Below are positions 11,263-23,009 of a DNA stretch of 64,000 bases, in pieces (position 1 is the first letter of the stretch; every line of letters starts with the position of its first letter). Position numbers and translations under genes: made by a program. The DNA is from Cheiracanthium punctorium (lineage: Eukaryota; Arthropoda; Arachnida; Araneae; Cheiracanthiidae), in contig JAWZYV010010320.1 in NCBI GenBank assembly GCA_038373885.1, forward strand, positions 248,001 through 312,000. The letters run 5' to 3'. The notes beneath the pieces were generated by a model that did no database searches, was not told the DNA's origin, and saw only the letters and a list, made by a program, of their open reading frames with translations.

Positions 11263-12211
11263 TTAAAAAAAATAATAATAAATAAATAAATTTTTTCTTA
11301 GTAAAAGTTTTCAACAAATTATATATGCCATAAAGTATTTTATTTTAGAAAAGTAGTATATACATTACAAATTATCTTTTCCAAACAATAATATGGCAAT
11401 ACAGATACACAGGACTTCTCTCTGCAAGTAAATTCATAAATTTCTGAAAAAAAGAAAAAGTAAAATCAGATACATTTTTAAATATATTTGATAAATTTTG
11501 CTGGACGATTCCACCGTTATGTGCGTGACATCTGTCACTGCTGTTTTTAACTCCTTTTTCATAACTCAGGATTGAAAAATCAAGTATCAATATTATCTTG
11601 CTTTACATCCTTTTATAAAACGAACATATACACAATAAATATAATAATCTGCAACATTTTATATTTAATTATTAATTTTATAAAACTTGTAACGTGTAAA
11701 AACTTATGGGTAACACACAGACATTGGAACTGTCCTGCTCAGCAAACTCCTAAATAAAAAAAAAGATTTCATTTTTATACTCTATGACACTATAAGTTCC
11801 CGACCATATGGTTATGTCTCTGGTTTTAGTGAGCCTCTGGAGACCAGCAAATTTTGTTCATTAATTTGATTTGATTTGAAGTCCCCCCGCAGGGAGGGCG
11901 AGATTTTGGAGATTTATGGCGAAGAGCTGTTATCTCGCTTGTTCTGGTGGTTCGTTCACTATATCCAAAGTTCTGATGTCTGAACAATAAAACAAATAGA
12001 GAAATACAAAACTAGAAAATGGAATTTTTTATATAAGTACTGAATGTTTATTAAGTAAATCAAACATAATGGATCACATTTATAAGTCTAGAACTAGTTA
12101 AGTAAAATAAGCACAATTAATCCCATTTATGGAAATAATGTACATTCCATTCAGTTGGAAAAACTTGTCACTTACTCAGGTTAAGTCACACTGTCAGTTG
12201 ACTTAACCTGT
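11263..12211. other. Unassigned AT-rich sequence
   Basis: No gene or shared repeat recognised. A short GC-richer patch at about 11880-11905 (CCCCCCGCAGGGAGGGCG) could not be assigned. Confidence 0.45.
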
Positions 12212-12265
12212 CAACGAAATATGACAGGTTAAGAGCTGTAGCTTTTAACCTGTCATATTTCGTTG
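12212..12265. repeat. Perfect 21-bp-arm hairpin
   Basis: The arms CAACGAAATATGACAGGTTA(A) and (T)TAACCTGTCATATTTCGTTG flank a 12-base loop. A further TTAACCTGTCAACG lies just left of it, so the arm sequence has a partial third copy. Confidence 0.85.
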
Positions 12266-12439
12266 AGAATAGAAAATGAAATCGTCTAAAGTCAAGACGA
12301 AATTTCAACTTTTAGTTCACTTTCAAAAGTACCCTGATTTTGTTAATGAATGCTTTTAAAGGATAGGATGGATTACAGGATTGAAAAAGTTATGCCCCCC
12401 TCCCCCCTTGTTTAGTATTAAGCAAGTTAGTCTCCGCTT

Positions 12440-12765
12440 ATTCTGGTCAAAATCGTTATGAACAGAACAAAATGGAAAAACAGCACTGTTTGGCGATGAT
12501 CTTTTCAAACACATTCAGACACCAATAAAACATTTTCTGTGTTCGATGAAGTCGAATGTCGGCCAACATTGTCCAAGGATTCTCGGCCCTCTTTAAAATG
12601 CGGATGCCATTCATAACCTTGGATCTCGTCATGGTAGATTCATCATACACATTTCTTAGCATTTCCAAAGTCTCTATTGGTGTTTTACCAAACTGCTGAC
12701 AGAATTTTTGATACAGCACTGTTCAAGAAAAGCCATTTTTATGTCACCAAGCTAAGACAACTGAC
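12440..12765 (-). pseudogene. Mariner-type transposase N-terminal (HTH) domain remnant
   Basis: Reading leftward from about 12765, the minus strand gives MAFLEQCCIK, then (shifted one frame) KFCQQFGKTPIETLEMLRN, then VYDESTMTRSKVM, and after another frameshift EWHPHFKEGRESLDNVGRHS and TENVLLVSEC. This is the Mos1-type helix-turn-helix domain: the GKT.IETLEML and EWH..FKEGR.S..D signatures are characteristic. The same domain also occurs in host genes derived from it. Only about 90 residues are present, and the DDE/D catalytic core is not found downstream. At least two frameshifts and a stop (before KDHR) show it is decayed. It lies inside the 11.7-kb element. Confidence 0.75.
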
Positions 12766-12769
12766 TTTG

Positions 12770-15238
12770 GAAGGTAGCAGCTGTGAGCACTGTTCGTCCA
12801 CATGACATGGGATAAATCAACTTGGACAGGTAGGGTTGGGAGAATCCATTCCAAGCAATTTAACTTTAGGTACTTGCTTTCGTCATCGGGAATACCCACA
12901 GTCCCTGAAGTTTTGGATCATTCTACATATAAGCTAATATAAATCTTTCAGCATAAAATGCACACATAATCAATACTTTCCTTAATTGTCATTTTAATTG
13001 TAAATAAAATATAACTTATCAAATTTGCAATGAAATACTAAATAAAGATTAATTAAAATTCATTTTATATTATTCATAGGTAAAACAGACAACAGTATAT
13101 TATATGTAAAACTAAAAAATCTTGGTCATGAAAAAATACCTTTTACAAAGTTAAACAGTAATAGCAGCATAATTATATTTTGCAATATTAATATGCTATG
13201 ATAAATGTAATTAATCTGGTAACTATGCTTAATCGCATTATGCTTTGAGTTTTACAAAACATAGCAGTTTTTCAAAATTATGTTTCTAATTGAGGATCAG
13301 AAAAAATCCTCCATTATTAAACATATTAGATTATTTTTCACTCCGCTTAAAATTTAGTGACTTAGGATATTTTATAATATGAAATTAAGATATTGAAGTA
13401 TAACTAAGCAATATTATTTGTAAATGGATTTAAAAATCTGCTAAAAATACCTTTTTCTCTTCGTTCTGAAATTATTCAGCTGAATATATAGTAGAATTCG
13501 GCCAAATATCTGTTCAGTATTTGGCCTACCAAATGCACCAGTGTGGAGACGTCCTGCATCAATTACAGTTGACGCTGCATTATTGGAAAGAAGCTTTATC
13601 TGACTGAGCCATCAAATCACAGGACACTTCCCCCTATGCATGTTAAAACGCAGGTATAAAAATCACTTGCAGACAGTAGGCCACAAAAAATTTAAAGGTA
13701 TTGCACAAGAGCAAATCAAGCAATGATATCATAAACGATCAATTTTTTTACACTTGGGGCTGTTATTTTGGTATTTATAACAATTTCTGGGATTATATTT
13801 GTCTCTTAAAAGAAAATAATTCCTTAAGATGATTTTTCAAGAATTTCCAGTTAATCACAAGAAAAAACAAATTATTAAGTGACTAAAGCATTACAACAAT
13901 CAAAATTATGTTCTTTCTTCCTCCTACACATACCTACCAACATTCCATTATCAAAAATCTTACAGAACACAATAAAAATCAACTAAAGATTAAATGTTTA
14001 TCCTTACAATACAGTTAATTATAAATACCAATTTTACTAAAAAATCAAAGCAAGTTATGGAGAAATCTTTTTTCATAGTATGAAAATCAGTTATGATTTT
14101 TATAAGCTGATTAATGGAAATAAATTTATATCAACATCTGTAAAAGAAAGTCATAAATAATTAAAATACCTAAATTTGTCATAAGATAGATTGTTATTCT
14201 TTAAGAGTGTTCAAATGTGAGATGAAAATGTATATGAATATGATATTAGCGGGGTAGCCCCGCTAGCAAGTGGGGACATGCAACTAGTGTTATATATACC
14301 AGTCTCAAATAATATCCAATTTCAAATCTAAGGCTTGCCGAAGTGCCAACATACACCATTTTGCAAGATTTTTTTCAGAGAATCATTCAAAGCATAGACT
14401 TAACAGCAATCAAAATGAGAAATATCTGTCACTTATATGGTTCGATCACCGAAAAGTAAAGCAGGAATTTATTTGAAAAGTAGCAGCATTTTTTAAAATT
14501 ATAAACCATAACGTGTTTTATTCATCATTAACTCTGATGTACTAAATGCGATGATTTCAATTCTCTGAAATTTGGTGGAATTCCCCCAACTTAAATCAAT
14601 TACTCAATTTGGCGAGAATTCTAAAGATAGATCGCTTGAAATCCCTTAACTGCGTTATTTCTGCTCAGATAATTAAAATTTAACGCTGTATTCTACTAAA
14701 ACCTATACACTTGTTTTCAAAAATGCTATTTCCGTAAGGGAGTTATTGGAAAAAATCATGCGATTTTGGTACATAAATACAAATAAACTAATTATGCCAG
14801 GCACTTCAACATTTTGAAAATGTCTCTTTAAGCTTTTTTTCTAAAAGTTTTGAAACTGATACAGATTTATCATTTATTTCAATATTTAGTACAGCTTGTA
14901 AAAATGGAAATTTTCTCAATATACACTCTTTGAAAATCTTGCAGCTCAAATCTATGTTTAAGAATTTTTTCTGAAAATTTCACAAAACCCACAGCTTTTT
15001 CGCTTATTGCAGTGTGTAAAGCAGCTTATGAAGAACCATCTGGATTTTTTTGGAGACCACGGTGCTATTAGTTTATTCAATTTGTGTACCAAGACTAAAA
15101 GCAGAGTTTTTTTTCTTCAACATACACCCTTAAGCTCTCAGTAGGTATATTGCACCAAGCCTAAAACTGTGCAGACCACTAGAACTCACTTTCTCAATGG
15201 CATATCAGCCATTTTATTTTTCGCCAAACTAAAAAGTT
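12770..15238. other. Unassigned AT-rich DNA with one RTE/SINE-like 5' end
   Basis: Near 14240-14290 the minus strand reads ACTAGTTGCATGTCCCCACT then TAGCGGGGCTACCCC, resembling the start of the repeat at 47237 (CTACTAGATGCGTGCCCG). No coding remnant was recognised in the rest. Confidence 0.4.
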
Positions 15239-16215
15239 GGGAATAATACCGTAAGCGGGTGTCGGTTGGGTTGGCGACATTTTTTTTGTTGCTAACGTCT
15301 AACCTTGGTGACTTGTTTTTCGCGCCAAACAAAACATAAACATACATAGACACATAAGGAAAAAAATAAACCCAAAACTACAATATACTTATCTAAACAC
15401 ATTAAAACATTAGTAGACATATTTCAAATGCAATTATAAACAAAATGTACATAAACAAAGCACTAGCTCTAGGCACGTTAAAAATAAATAAACCATAACC
15501 TTCAAAATATTCAAAATGCTAAAATATGTTTCTGCACATAATTATACATCAAAATTTCCCTTAAAACATTAAAATAACAGATTTAAATTAATAGAAAAAC
15601 ATTCAAATAAACCGACTGCCTTCCCCCGCCCCCTACACACACATACATACAACTCCCCACAAACAACTCAAAAATACATATATTCAATCATATTTAACCT
15701 GAATGGTGCACATGATTTCAAAAAAATATACTGCAAATATTTTCATAAAATGTTAAAAACACTCTTTAAAAATATCAGAAAACCACTATAATAAACCGAC
15801 TACTTCCTCCCCCACGTGATTTTTGCAATTTAATACCTTCAAAACGCACAACATTTACACTATTAATCAGAATAGAATCAAATCTGATCACAAACATCCA
15901 AAAATCCTTACATATTTATTCATATTAAACCTAAAAATTGTACGGGAGTTCTGTAAATCATGAGCAAACCCATATAACAAATAAAATTAACCATCCCTCT
16001 TAAAACCTTTAAATTTTTTTTTTTCATCCCAATTCACAAAAAAATAACAACATACTAAAAACCTTACATACTTATGAAAACATAAGACCATAAATATTCT
16101 CAACTATACACCGCTGAACCGTAAAGCAAGGAATAAACATTTAAATAAATAAAAGCACCACATACCTTTAATTTTATTCATGAACAACGCGAGTTCATCA
16201 CAAAATAAAGCCAAA
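15239..16215 (+). mobile_element. TIR element 'G', 3'-truncated copy
   Basis: It starts GGGAATAATACCGTAAGCGG and is nearly colinear with the complete copy at 26472-27545 through about 16213. After that (ATAAAGCCA) the sequences diverge and the inverted end is missing. The interior is A-rich with runs of ACACACATACATAC. No transposase is present. Confidence 0.8.
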
Positions 16216-16259
16216 TAAACTAACAAAAAAGATCATTATTATTCTTTTATTTTTACTTA

Positions 16260-16560
16260 TTTAAGAATTTAAAACATTTTATTCGGCAAAATTGCCACAC
16301 ATGACAAACGCGATGCTTATTTCACACGTTTTTCACTATGGGGGTTACAATTACGGAAAGCTTTCTGTGTGGAAATCATAAAAAAATCTCTTAAACTCTG
16401 GGAACGGGTGGACTTTCAAAGTTTTAAAGTGGACTATCATTTATTCTATATTATTTTACACATCTGTGCAAAATTTCAGGCCGATTGGTCCATTTTTGTG
16501 GATTTGTTTACGGTCTAAACCTACAAACAGAAATTCACTTTTATTATTACTTAGATTTCT
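16260..16560 (+). repeat. RTE/SINE-like repeat 'R', 3' part
   Basis: Shared blocks with the copy ending at 49060: GGGAACGGGTGGA, TTTTAAAG, and TGTGCAAAATTTCAGGCCGA(T). It ends in a degraded AAATTCACTTTTATTATTACTTAG, equivalent to the ACTTTCACATTTATATAATAG tail there. Confidence 0.55.
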
Positions 16561-18120
16561 GTGTATCAAAAGTATACATTTATAAAAAAACATTAGTCAA
16601 ATTTACACATTTAAGCTATTAATAAATGGTGGTATCTATGACAAGTTAGAAAGAAAATGGAGTTTCTGCTGTATAAGCAAAAAAAATCAATCATATCTTT
16701 ATCTCATACTGTTCTCAATTTAATAAATTTACAAGCATAATTTAGCTGAACATTAGTGACTGAGGTAGCAAAGTTTAAAAATTTTTGTTTTAAGAATTTT
16801 GTTGAATAAAAACACTTCTTGCTAAAAATTTTTCAATAATGCCGATTAAATTTATATCTTACAATGTAATCAATTTCTTACATTAAACGTTACATGTTGG
16901 CAGCAATGCTCCTAGCATAAATAATGTTCATTTATTAAATCAAATACAGTTCCGTATTAAATTCTGCATAGAAAAAGCCCAAAACTATGGTGACAGCTTC
17001 AAGGGTGAAATGAGTTTTTAAAAAAACACTTTATCGACTGACAGAATTATTAGGATTTTGTTGAACCCGAAAAATCCCAGGTGGATTAAAAAAGAAAAAA
17101 AAAAACCAACTGGAAAACTTAAATGGTTTTTTTTTTCTTCAAAATTTCAACTTTAATTACATAGGTAATACATCTCTTAATATCAGTACACTAATTGCAG
17201 GGTTCAATGCATATGATAATTGGGTTTGTATTGCTGCCTCGTCACAAAATTACAAATGATTAATATGGCCCTTTGGAATTTGTGTTAAATAAAAGTACTA
17301 AACTTATAATAAAAGCAAAACTCGTTACAGCTTTTTATTGTTATTATTATTCTGTGATGAATGCCAAAAAACATTCTACAGACAGAAAATATAAAGTGGG
17401 TAAAATTATTTATTCCAAACTTAAAGCTCTACTTTTTCAGGTTTTTAAAGAAAAACTAAACTTGCCTGACAATTTATGAGCTAATTTCCCGGCGGCGTAT
17501 GAATCTGAAATCGTATCAGTACTTTAATTTTAAAATTGAAAATTTGTGTTTTTCTGTTTCGTTTTACAGATATACATAAAAAAATATAACTAGAGTAACA
17601 TGAATTGAATATAATCACAAAGTATTTTAACGCTGCAATCGTAAATCTGCACACATAATTTCATTACACCGATACGATGCCTATTGAACCTCATAAGTTT
17701 AATATCTATTTCACTGTTTCTGTAAAATACTTCAATAAAATGAGAGTGATGATTAGGAACCGAGAAAATTAAATTTATTCAGGCTTTACTAATTGTTTTA
17801 TACGAGAAATAGTTTGTAAACATTAGGCTTAACGGCTTTAAAATACACTACTATATACGGATAGAATGTCGTTGTGTTTTAAAGCAGGAGTTTTTTGGAA
17901 AAGCAACATTTATTAGCAAAAAGATTTCAGAAAATATAAGTAATAATTTTAAAAAATTACCTTTAAAAATAACCGACAATTCTTTACGCTGGTTAAAGCA
18001 AGGTTCACTTCGTACGTAAATGGATGTTTGGTTTGGTTGGTTGGTTCGCTGCCACAGCTACAGATAAATGTCGTTAAACAACGAAATTCTGAAATATCTG
18101 TTTTATAACATAAAATATAG
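16561..18120. other. Right interior of the 11.7-kb element, unassigned
   Basis: AT-rich. A 68-codon frame at 17273-17479 (+) has no recognisable similarity. The last 100 bases before 18219 carry TTCTGTT, GACAGAA and TTCTGTA motifs like those at the left end. Confidence 0.45.
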
Positions 18121-18230
18121 CAAATTTACGTGGAAAGCATAGTTAAATTCTGTTAACATTTTTTTTCTGTTGAAAAATGACAGAATAGTTCTGTATTTTT
18201 ACGATTATTTTTTGCAGTGCACTATGCACT

Positions 18231-18320
18231 CGGTCATTATTGTTATTTTGCAATCTAGCATCCATTATTGTTATTTTGTATCTCTACTATCCATTATTGT
18301 TATTTTATAATCTACCTACT
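18231..18320. repeat. ~28-bp tandem repeat, three units
   Basis: Three units of CATTATTGTTATTTT followed by a variable 12-14 bp spacer, in the right flank of the split SINE. This resembles the simple-repeat DNA often found next to SINE ends. Confidence 0.8.
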
Positions 18321-18689
18321 GCGTGACGTATGCTTGCTCCATTGGACGTCATTGAACTGCTAATTTGGATTTTTGCACATGCGTTATTGTTGTTGCACTA
18401 ATGTTTGCATCTAGCAGTTGCCGTTCGCAGCGCGGAAATATATCGTCGATTTTGGGTGCCGCATATGTTAGCGTATTATATAAGTAGATGCGTTGTTTCT
18501 AGAAAAATTTTCTCTCTCTCTCTGCTTCAATTTTCTAAAGAAAAGTTATTAAACTATACTGAAATAAAAGGTTTTAGTAAAGCATTTTAAGTAAAATCAG
18601 GAATGTTTGGGCCAATATTATTATTCTGGGCGATATCAAAATTTCGCCCTTTTTCAGTTGCAAAGAAATTCCAAGCATCCACAAGAGTA

Positions 18690-18938
18690 GGGAGGCGATA
18701 GTGATTGTGTGTAATTATGGCAACGCTACACTAGGGCGATCTGCCAAGGGGAGGGGGTGCCTTGGTAGGTGGACTTTCTAAAGAGTTCTAAAGCGTATCC
18801 ACGTTACATCTGGAGAAAACCTACCAAAACTCCAGACCGTTTGATCGACAGCCGCGCGATGGGACCCGAACCCGGGACCTTCACACTTCGGCCATCTACC
18901 ATTTTCAGTGGCATAACCACTGAGCCATGGTGAGGCAT
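18690..18938 (-). mobile_element. tRNA-derived SINE (minus strand)
   Basis: On the minus strand the head reads CACCATGGCTCAGTGGTTAT, with a canonical A box (TGGCTCAGTGG), and about 45 bases further on a canonical B box GGGTTCGGGTCCC. The tail contains TTTTCTCCAGATGTAACGTG. The spacing of the two boxes fits an RNA polymerase III promoter derived from a tRNA gene. The acceptor stem is not maintained, so it is not a functional tRNA. Confidence 0.8.
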
Positions 18939-19135
18939 AGGGCGGCGATAGACCGGTTGGGAAAAGCTTTAATCTTATAGCCGAAAGTATGTGGGCTCGA
19001 TCCTGGGAACAACAAAAGACTGCCGTGCTTGCTAATGGTGACTGGGACACGTTAAAATATTTTGTTGTCGCAATGTCCTCCTAATTCCCATACAAAACAA
19101 TGCCCTTGTGGGTGGCAAAACTAAGTCTTAGAGTC
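18939..19135 (+). mobile_element. Second tRNA-derived SINE, head-to-head with the first
   Basis: On the plus strand GGGCGGCGATAGACCGGTTG gives an A-box-like region and GTGGGCTCGATCCTGGGAAC a B box (GGCTCGATCC). The body continues with ACAAAAGACTGCCGTGCTTG and ends near GGGTGGCAAAACTAAG. It abuts the minus-strand SINE head at about 18938, so two pol III promoters diverge from one point. Confidence 0.7.
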
Positions 19136-19610
19136 TTCTGCTTGGAATTTGCTTCGAAAATAAGAAGTCTCTTCGCTAACGATCGGTAGTGCTGCCATCT
19201 ATCGGCTACCGATTGAGGTAGAAATCAACTCTTTGAGAGTTTGTGGTAGAAATTAACACCCTTGGCAGGTACTGCCGCTATTGATCTAATCTGTATTTAG
19301 TGTTGGTACAAAATGCTTTAAAAGCAGAAGTGCCTAAGCCCCCATAATCCACGAAAACAAATCCGACAGACAAGACCTAAGACAGATCCAAAAAATCAGA
19401 AAGCCAAGAACCTAAGTAATCCTGTTTTTCCAGGCTTTCTAATATTTGTAAACTGAACAGGTACTTGACAGGGGACCTCTATGATAAATCTGTGCACCGA
19501 TCCCCATTGTTGACTTAGCTAGTTTCTGCCTTGAGTACAAAAAAATATGCGCTTCTCACAAAATATAATACATTACACATAATCTCTGCATAGCTACTCA
19601 CGATTTTTTA
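19136..19610. other. Unassigned sequence
   Basis: Contains an imperfect direct repeat (GAGGTAGAAATCAACTCTTT / GTGGTAGAAATTAACACCCT at about 19215 and 19246). No gene recognised. Confidence 0.4.
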
Positions 19611-19619
19611 AAATAACGT

Positions 19620-20110
19620 TCTTTGTTTAGATGATCTCTTTACAAAATACGGCAGAACATTTTTCAAATGTAGAACACATCTTGATTTTATTGCGATTCT
19701 GTTTTACTTCCATACAAAAGCAAGCGATAATATACCTTTGAGTTCGTTCAAAATTAAATGCAGAAGCACATGGGGAGTGAGATATAGCGCAAAGACACGC
19801 GCTGGGCGCATTAGAAAACACGTTACGTAGCCCCTCGACAAAGAATTATTGTGGGAAGATTCAACAGGCTGCACGTTCCAGGCTTTGCAGTTAGTTGATA
19901 CAAAACTTGCGGTTTGTCTTGTGAAATGTAAGGCGTGTAAGCCATACAGGCTGCATGGAATATTATTTAGTGATCTCTACTTTGTTTGAATACCAAGGCT
20001 ATCAGTAATTTCTGAATAAACTTTGGTGTTTTGTTTAGGAAATCAAAGTGTTTGAAGTAATTTAAAATTTTGATGCCAAGTTTTGTGAAATGGTGTATTT
20101 TTCTCCGAGA
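19620..20110 (+). repeat. Dispersed repeat 'F', copy 1 (possible LTR)
   Basis: Shared with 24700-25030 and 28880-29720: GAGATATAGC.CAAAGACACG, AATTATTGTGGGAAGAT, GGCTGCACGTTCCAGG and TGGTGTATTTTTC blocks occur in the same order. No ORF is conserved between copies. The family is not recognised. Confidence 0.6.
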
Positions 20111-20255
20111 TTTACCACATAAGTAGCAGTTTCTTTCACGCATCACGTAAATGGCTGTTTTATTTTATATTTTATGAAAAAATACTTTAGTACTTTGTTT
20201 TCTTACTATTTACTGTCTTAGAATGCAATTAATCAAATTACCTTTGAATAAACTA

Positions 20256-20951
20256 CAGTGGGATCTCTGTTTAGCGAACCTCTATATTGCGAATTTTTCC
20301 TCGGAACCAAGAAAATTTTGAAAATTCATTCGTAAAAAAACTTCCAAACAGCGAATTTCATTCAAAATACCTGAGCAGACGTTTTGAGCTGTAAATAACC
20401 TGCAATACAGCACGCTAGCTACGATAAGCACATATAATAATAGTAGGGGGAAAGGGGGGGGGGGAGGAAACTCACTTTTTAAATTCACAAAAATTTAGAA
20501 GTTGTATTTAATATATATTTTTTTAATCTAATCTGTTAATGCACAGATTTTTACAGCAATTTAATGTAGTGTGTTAATGTATATTTAATTTACTTATCAT
20601 AGTAAATTCATAATGACATTAAAATTCCTTGATTTTATCATAAAATGAATTATTTAAGATAAAAAATGCTGTGTAATTTCAAATGTTTAGTTTTATCTTA
20701 TTTTCCCCTTACAGACTTCCTTTTGATAAGTAATAATATTAACAATAATAATAATAACAAACAAATTTATATAATTTACTTTTTAAAATGTGAATAGCAC
20801 ATTTTTTCAAGAATATTTAGTGTTTATAAATTTAAAATAGGTTTTATGAAGGTGAGAGCATTTAGAAGGTAAATCTCTATTTAACGAATTTTCCATATAG
20901 CGAACTTTTTTTTTCAGGATTTTATGACTTCGTTAAATAGAGGTCCGACAT
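20256..20951. mobile_element. Tigger/pogo-like element 2
   Basis: The left end CAGTGGGATCTCTGTTTAGC follows a TA, and the right end in inverse reads CGGACCTCTATTTAACGAAG. A second internal copy, AATCTCTATTTAACGAATTT, lies at about 20871, giving a doubled subterminal repeat. No transposase frame is present. Confidence 0.6.
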
Positions 20952-21305
20952 ATTTTTTAAGACCATAAAGAATTGTACAGCATTTTAATATTTTAGAATT
21001 TAAAGTTTTAGGCTTGATCACATTTTTCATCACTCTTGAGTGTGAGCATGGTAATTTCTTTAGCACAACACAGCTAAAGAATTTTCAATGATACTCAGAC
21101 ATATTTTGCCACTCGCAGATATATACATTAATCAAAAATTACATGGCTATCTATTGTTTAATCGTAATATTGAACTAACGCTATCTCTTTCACCCGAAAA
21201 AGCATATTAAATTCTGCCTCAGTTACGTAAAAATTGATTTTATCTTCGGGAATATTTTCCGTAATTATTTCTTTAAAAAAATTTTTTTAATGTGATTGTT
21301 TAACT

Positions 21306-21947
21306 TTTTACTTTCCGAACATGTACCATGTAAGGAAAGTATTGTAATCATGAAAAAATTCAAATTCGAGATTTTGGTGTATTTGGACGTTTTGAGGTCT
21401 TCTGAATTCATTTATGCTATTTTTACGAGATGTATGTGTGTGTGTGAGTGAACATGATAGCTCCTGAACGGGGCATTCGATTGAGCTCAAATTGGGTATA
21501 TATGTTATAAACCACCGTCGCAAGACCGGTATTGATTTTGGTGTGTATAGGACTTATAGTTTTTCTACAGGGCTACGACAAAGATTTATTTTACATTATG
21601 GCCTATGGGGGGAAAATTCTTGAAAGTGCGCTAGCATTTAAACGGTACATTCAATTGAGCCCAAATTGGGTATATATGTTATAAACCATCATCGTAAGAC
21701 CGGTATTAATTTTGATGTGTAAATTACTTCTAGTTTTTCTACAGGTCTACGACAAAGATTTCTTTTACATTATGGCCTATGGGGAGAAATTCTTGAAAGT
21801 GAGCTAGCGTTTAAACGGCGCATTCGATTGAGCTTCAATTTGGTATATATGTTTGGATTATTCATCGATTAAAATTTATTTAAATGCTTGTTAATGATCT
21901 CAATCGTAAGTGTTCGGAAAGTCGAGTGGAGTCACTCCAGATTTTTT
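21306..21947 (+). mobile_element. Dispersed element 'A', copy 3
   Basis: Colinear with 592-1300, starting TACTTTCCGAACATGTACCA and ending GTTCGGAAAGTCGAGTGGAG. It has three internal ~180-bp units (near 21460, 21640 and 21820). Similarity to copy 1 is high, except for the short TG run. Confidence 0.75.
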
Positions 21948-21951
21948 TATT

Positions 21952-22640
21952 TGTAAGTAATATTTACATCTTGAGCCAGTGCTAAAGGTAATCTCATTAC
22001 CTTTATTTTGAAATAAACTCAGCCAAGTGATTTGAGGTATTGTATTTAATTTTTGCGGCTATATTAATGCGATTATAATTTTCAGTATCTTTCTTTAATT
22101 AATGCTAACAACATAGCCAGTGGAACACCACAATCTGTGTTTTATAAATACTATATTAGCCCGAATATAACGAGAGGCGGAAATTTTTCAGTAAGTTAAT
22201 TAGAATAATCCTATATTTAGTTCTCGAATTCAACGTATTGTACGAATGATTTTTTTAATATTTTGAAGAAATAACGAATGATTTTTTAAACTTTGTACAT
22301 TTGTAAGTCTTTATTATTTATATCTTGAGGCAGTTCTAAAAAATAATCCCATTTTCTCTGTCTTGCAATAAACTGAGCCTAGTGATTTACGGTATTGTAT
22401 TTCATTTTTGCGGATAGCTCTATTAATGCGATTATAATTTTCCGTATCTTTTATTTAATGAATGCTAACAACGATGTCCAATGTAACAACCAATATAAAT
22501 ATCACAATCTATATTTTATAAATACTATATTAGCCCGAATATAACGTGAGCGTGAAATTTTTCATGAAGTTAATTAGGAAAATCCTATATTTAGTTCTCT
22601 AATTTAACGTTACTCACGTTTTTTTACGGGAGATGATCAG
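21952..22640 (+). repeat. ~355-bp direct tandem duplication
   Basis: Two diverged units share TTGTAAGT, AATAAACTCAGCC / AATAAACTGAGCC (22012 and 22367), TTAATGCGATTATAATTTTC and ATACTATATTAGCCCGAATA. The right flank carries GTTCGGGCTAATACGGTATT, a near-inverse of the AATAC..TATTAGCCCGAATA block, suggesting transposon ends. Confidence 0.7.
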
Positions 22641-22700
22641 TCGAATGGTTCGGGCTAATACGGTATTCATGACCCCCCCTCCCCCCCCAAAAAAAAATAA

Positions 22701-22932
22701 CGTTGTTGTCAAACCAATATCTGCTAAGTGCATTTCGAAATTTTTTACTATTATGAGTAGCTTAGTAACCAATTTTTAGTATAAAAAGACTGCTATGTGA
22801 TTCTAAACATTATACTGTGAACTGTGGTACCTAAAAAATCTTCGATGTGCATCAGCCGTAATATTGTCTAATAAAATCTTGTAATAGTAAATAAACATTT
22901 TGCACATAGCAGATATTGGTTTGACAACGACG
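22701..22932. mobile_element. 232-bp MITE with ~31-bp TIRs
   Basis: The left end CGTTGTTGTCAAACCAATAT CTGCTAAGTGCA and the inverse of the right end CGTCGTTGTCAAACCAATAT CTGCTATGTGCA differ at two positions. The interior is AT-rich with no ORF. No target duplication is evident. Confidence 0.75.
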
Positions 22933-23009
22933 ATATACTAACTCAATGTAAGTTATAAATAAAATAGTTGGAGCAAAAATAAATGTAAAAAATCAGTTTT
23001 CCTTTTAAA

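Larger units (their letters stand above)
6515..18219. mobile_element. Candidate 11.7-kb CACTA-like DNA element
   Basis: The left end CACTGCAAAAAATATTCCTG (6515) and the inverse of the right end, CACTGCAAAAAATAATCG (right end 18219), share their first 15 bases. The flanks are CA (6513-6514) and CA (18220-18221), a 2-bp duplication. Equivalently, ACTGC ends are flanked by GCAC, 4 bp. Removing the segment rebuilds a continuous tRNA-derived SINE. CAC ends, a 2-4 bp TSD and CAGAA/TTCTG subterminal motifs fit the CACTA/EnSpm-Chapaev (CMC) group. No CMC transposase was recognised. The interior holds a zinc-finger remnant, a mariner pseudogene, element A and a truncated TIR element. The alternative is two separate MITEs whose outer ends survive. 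Confidence 0.55.

Noticed and set aside
18841..18940. A functional tRNA gene on the minus strand
   Set aside because: A and B boxes are present but the arms do not fold into a full cloverleaf with a paired acceptor stem, and SINE body sequence follows.
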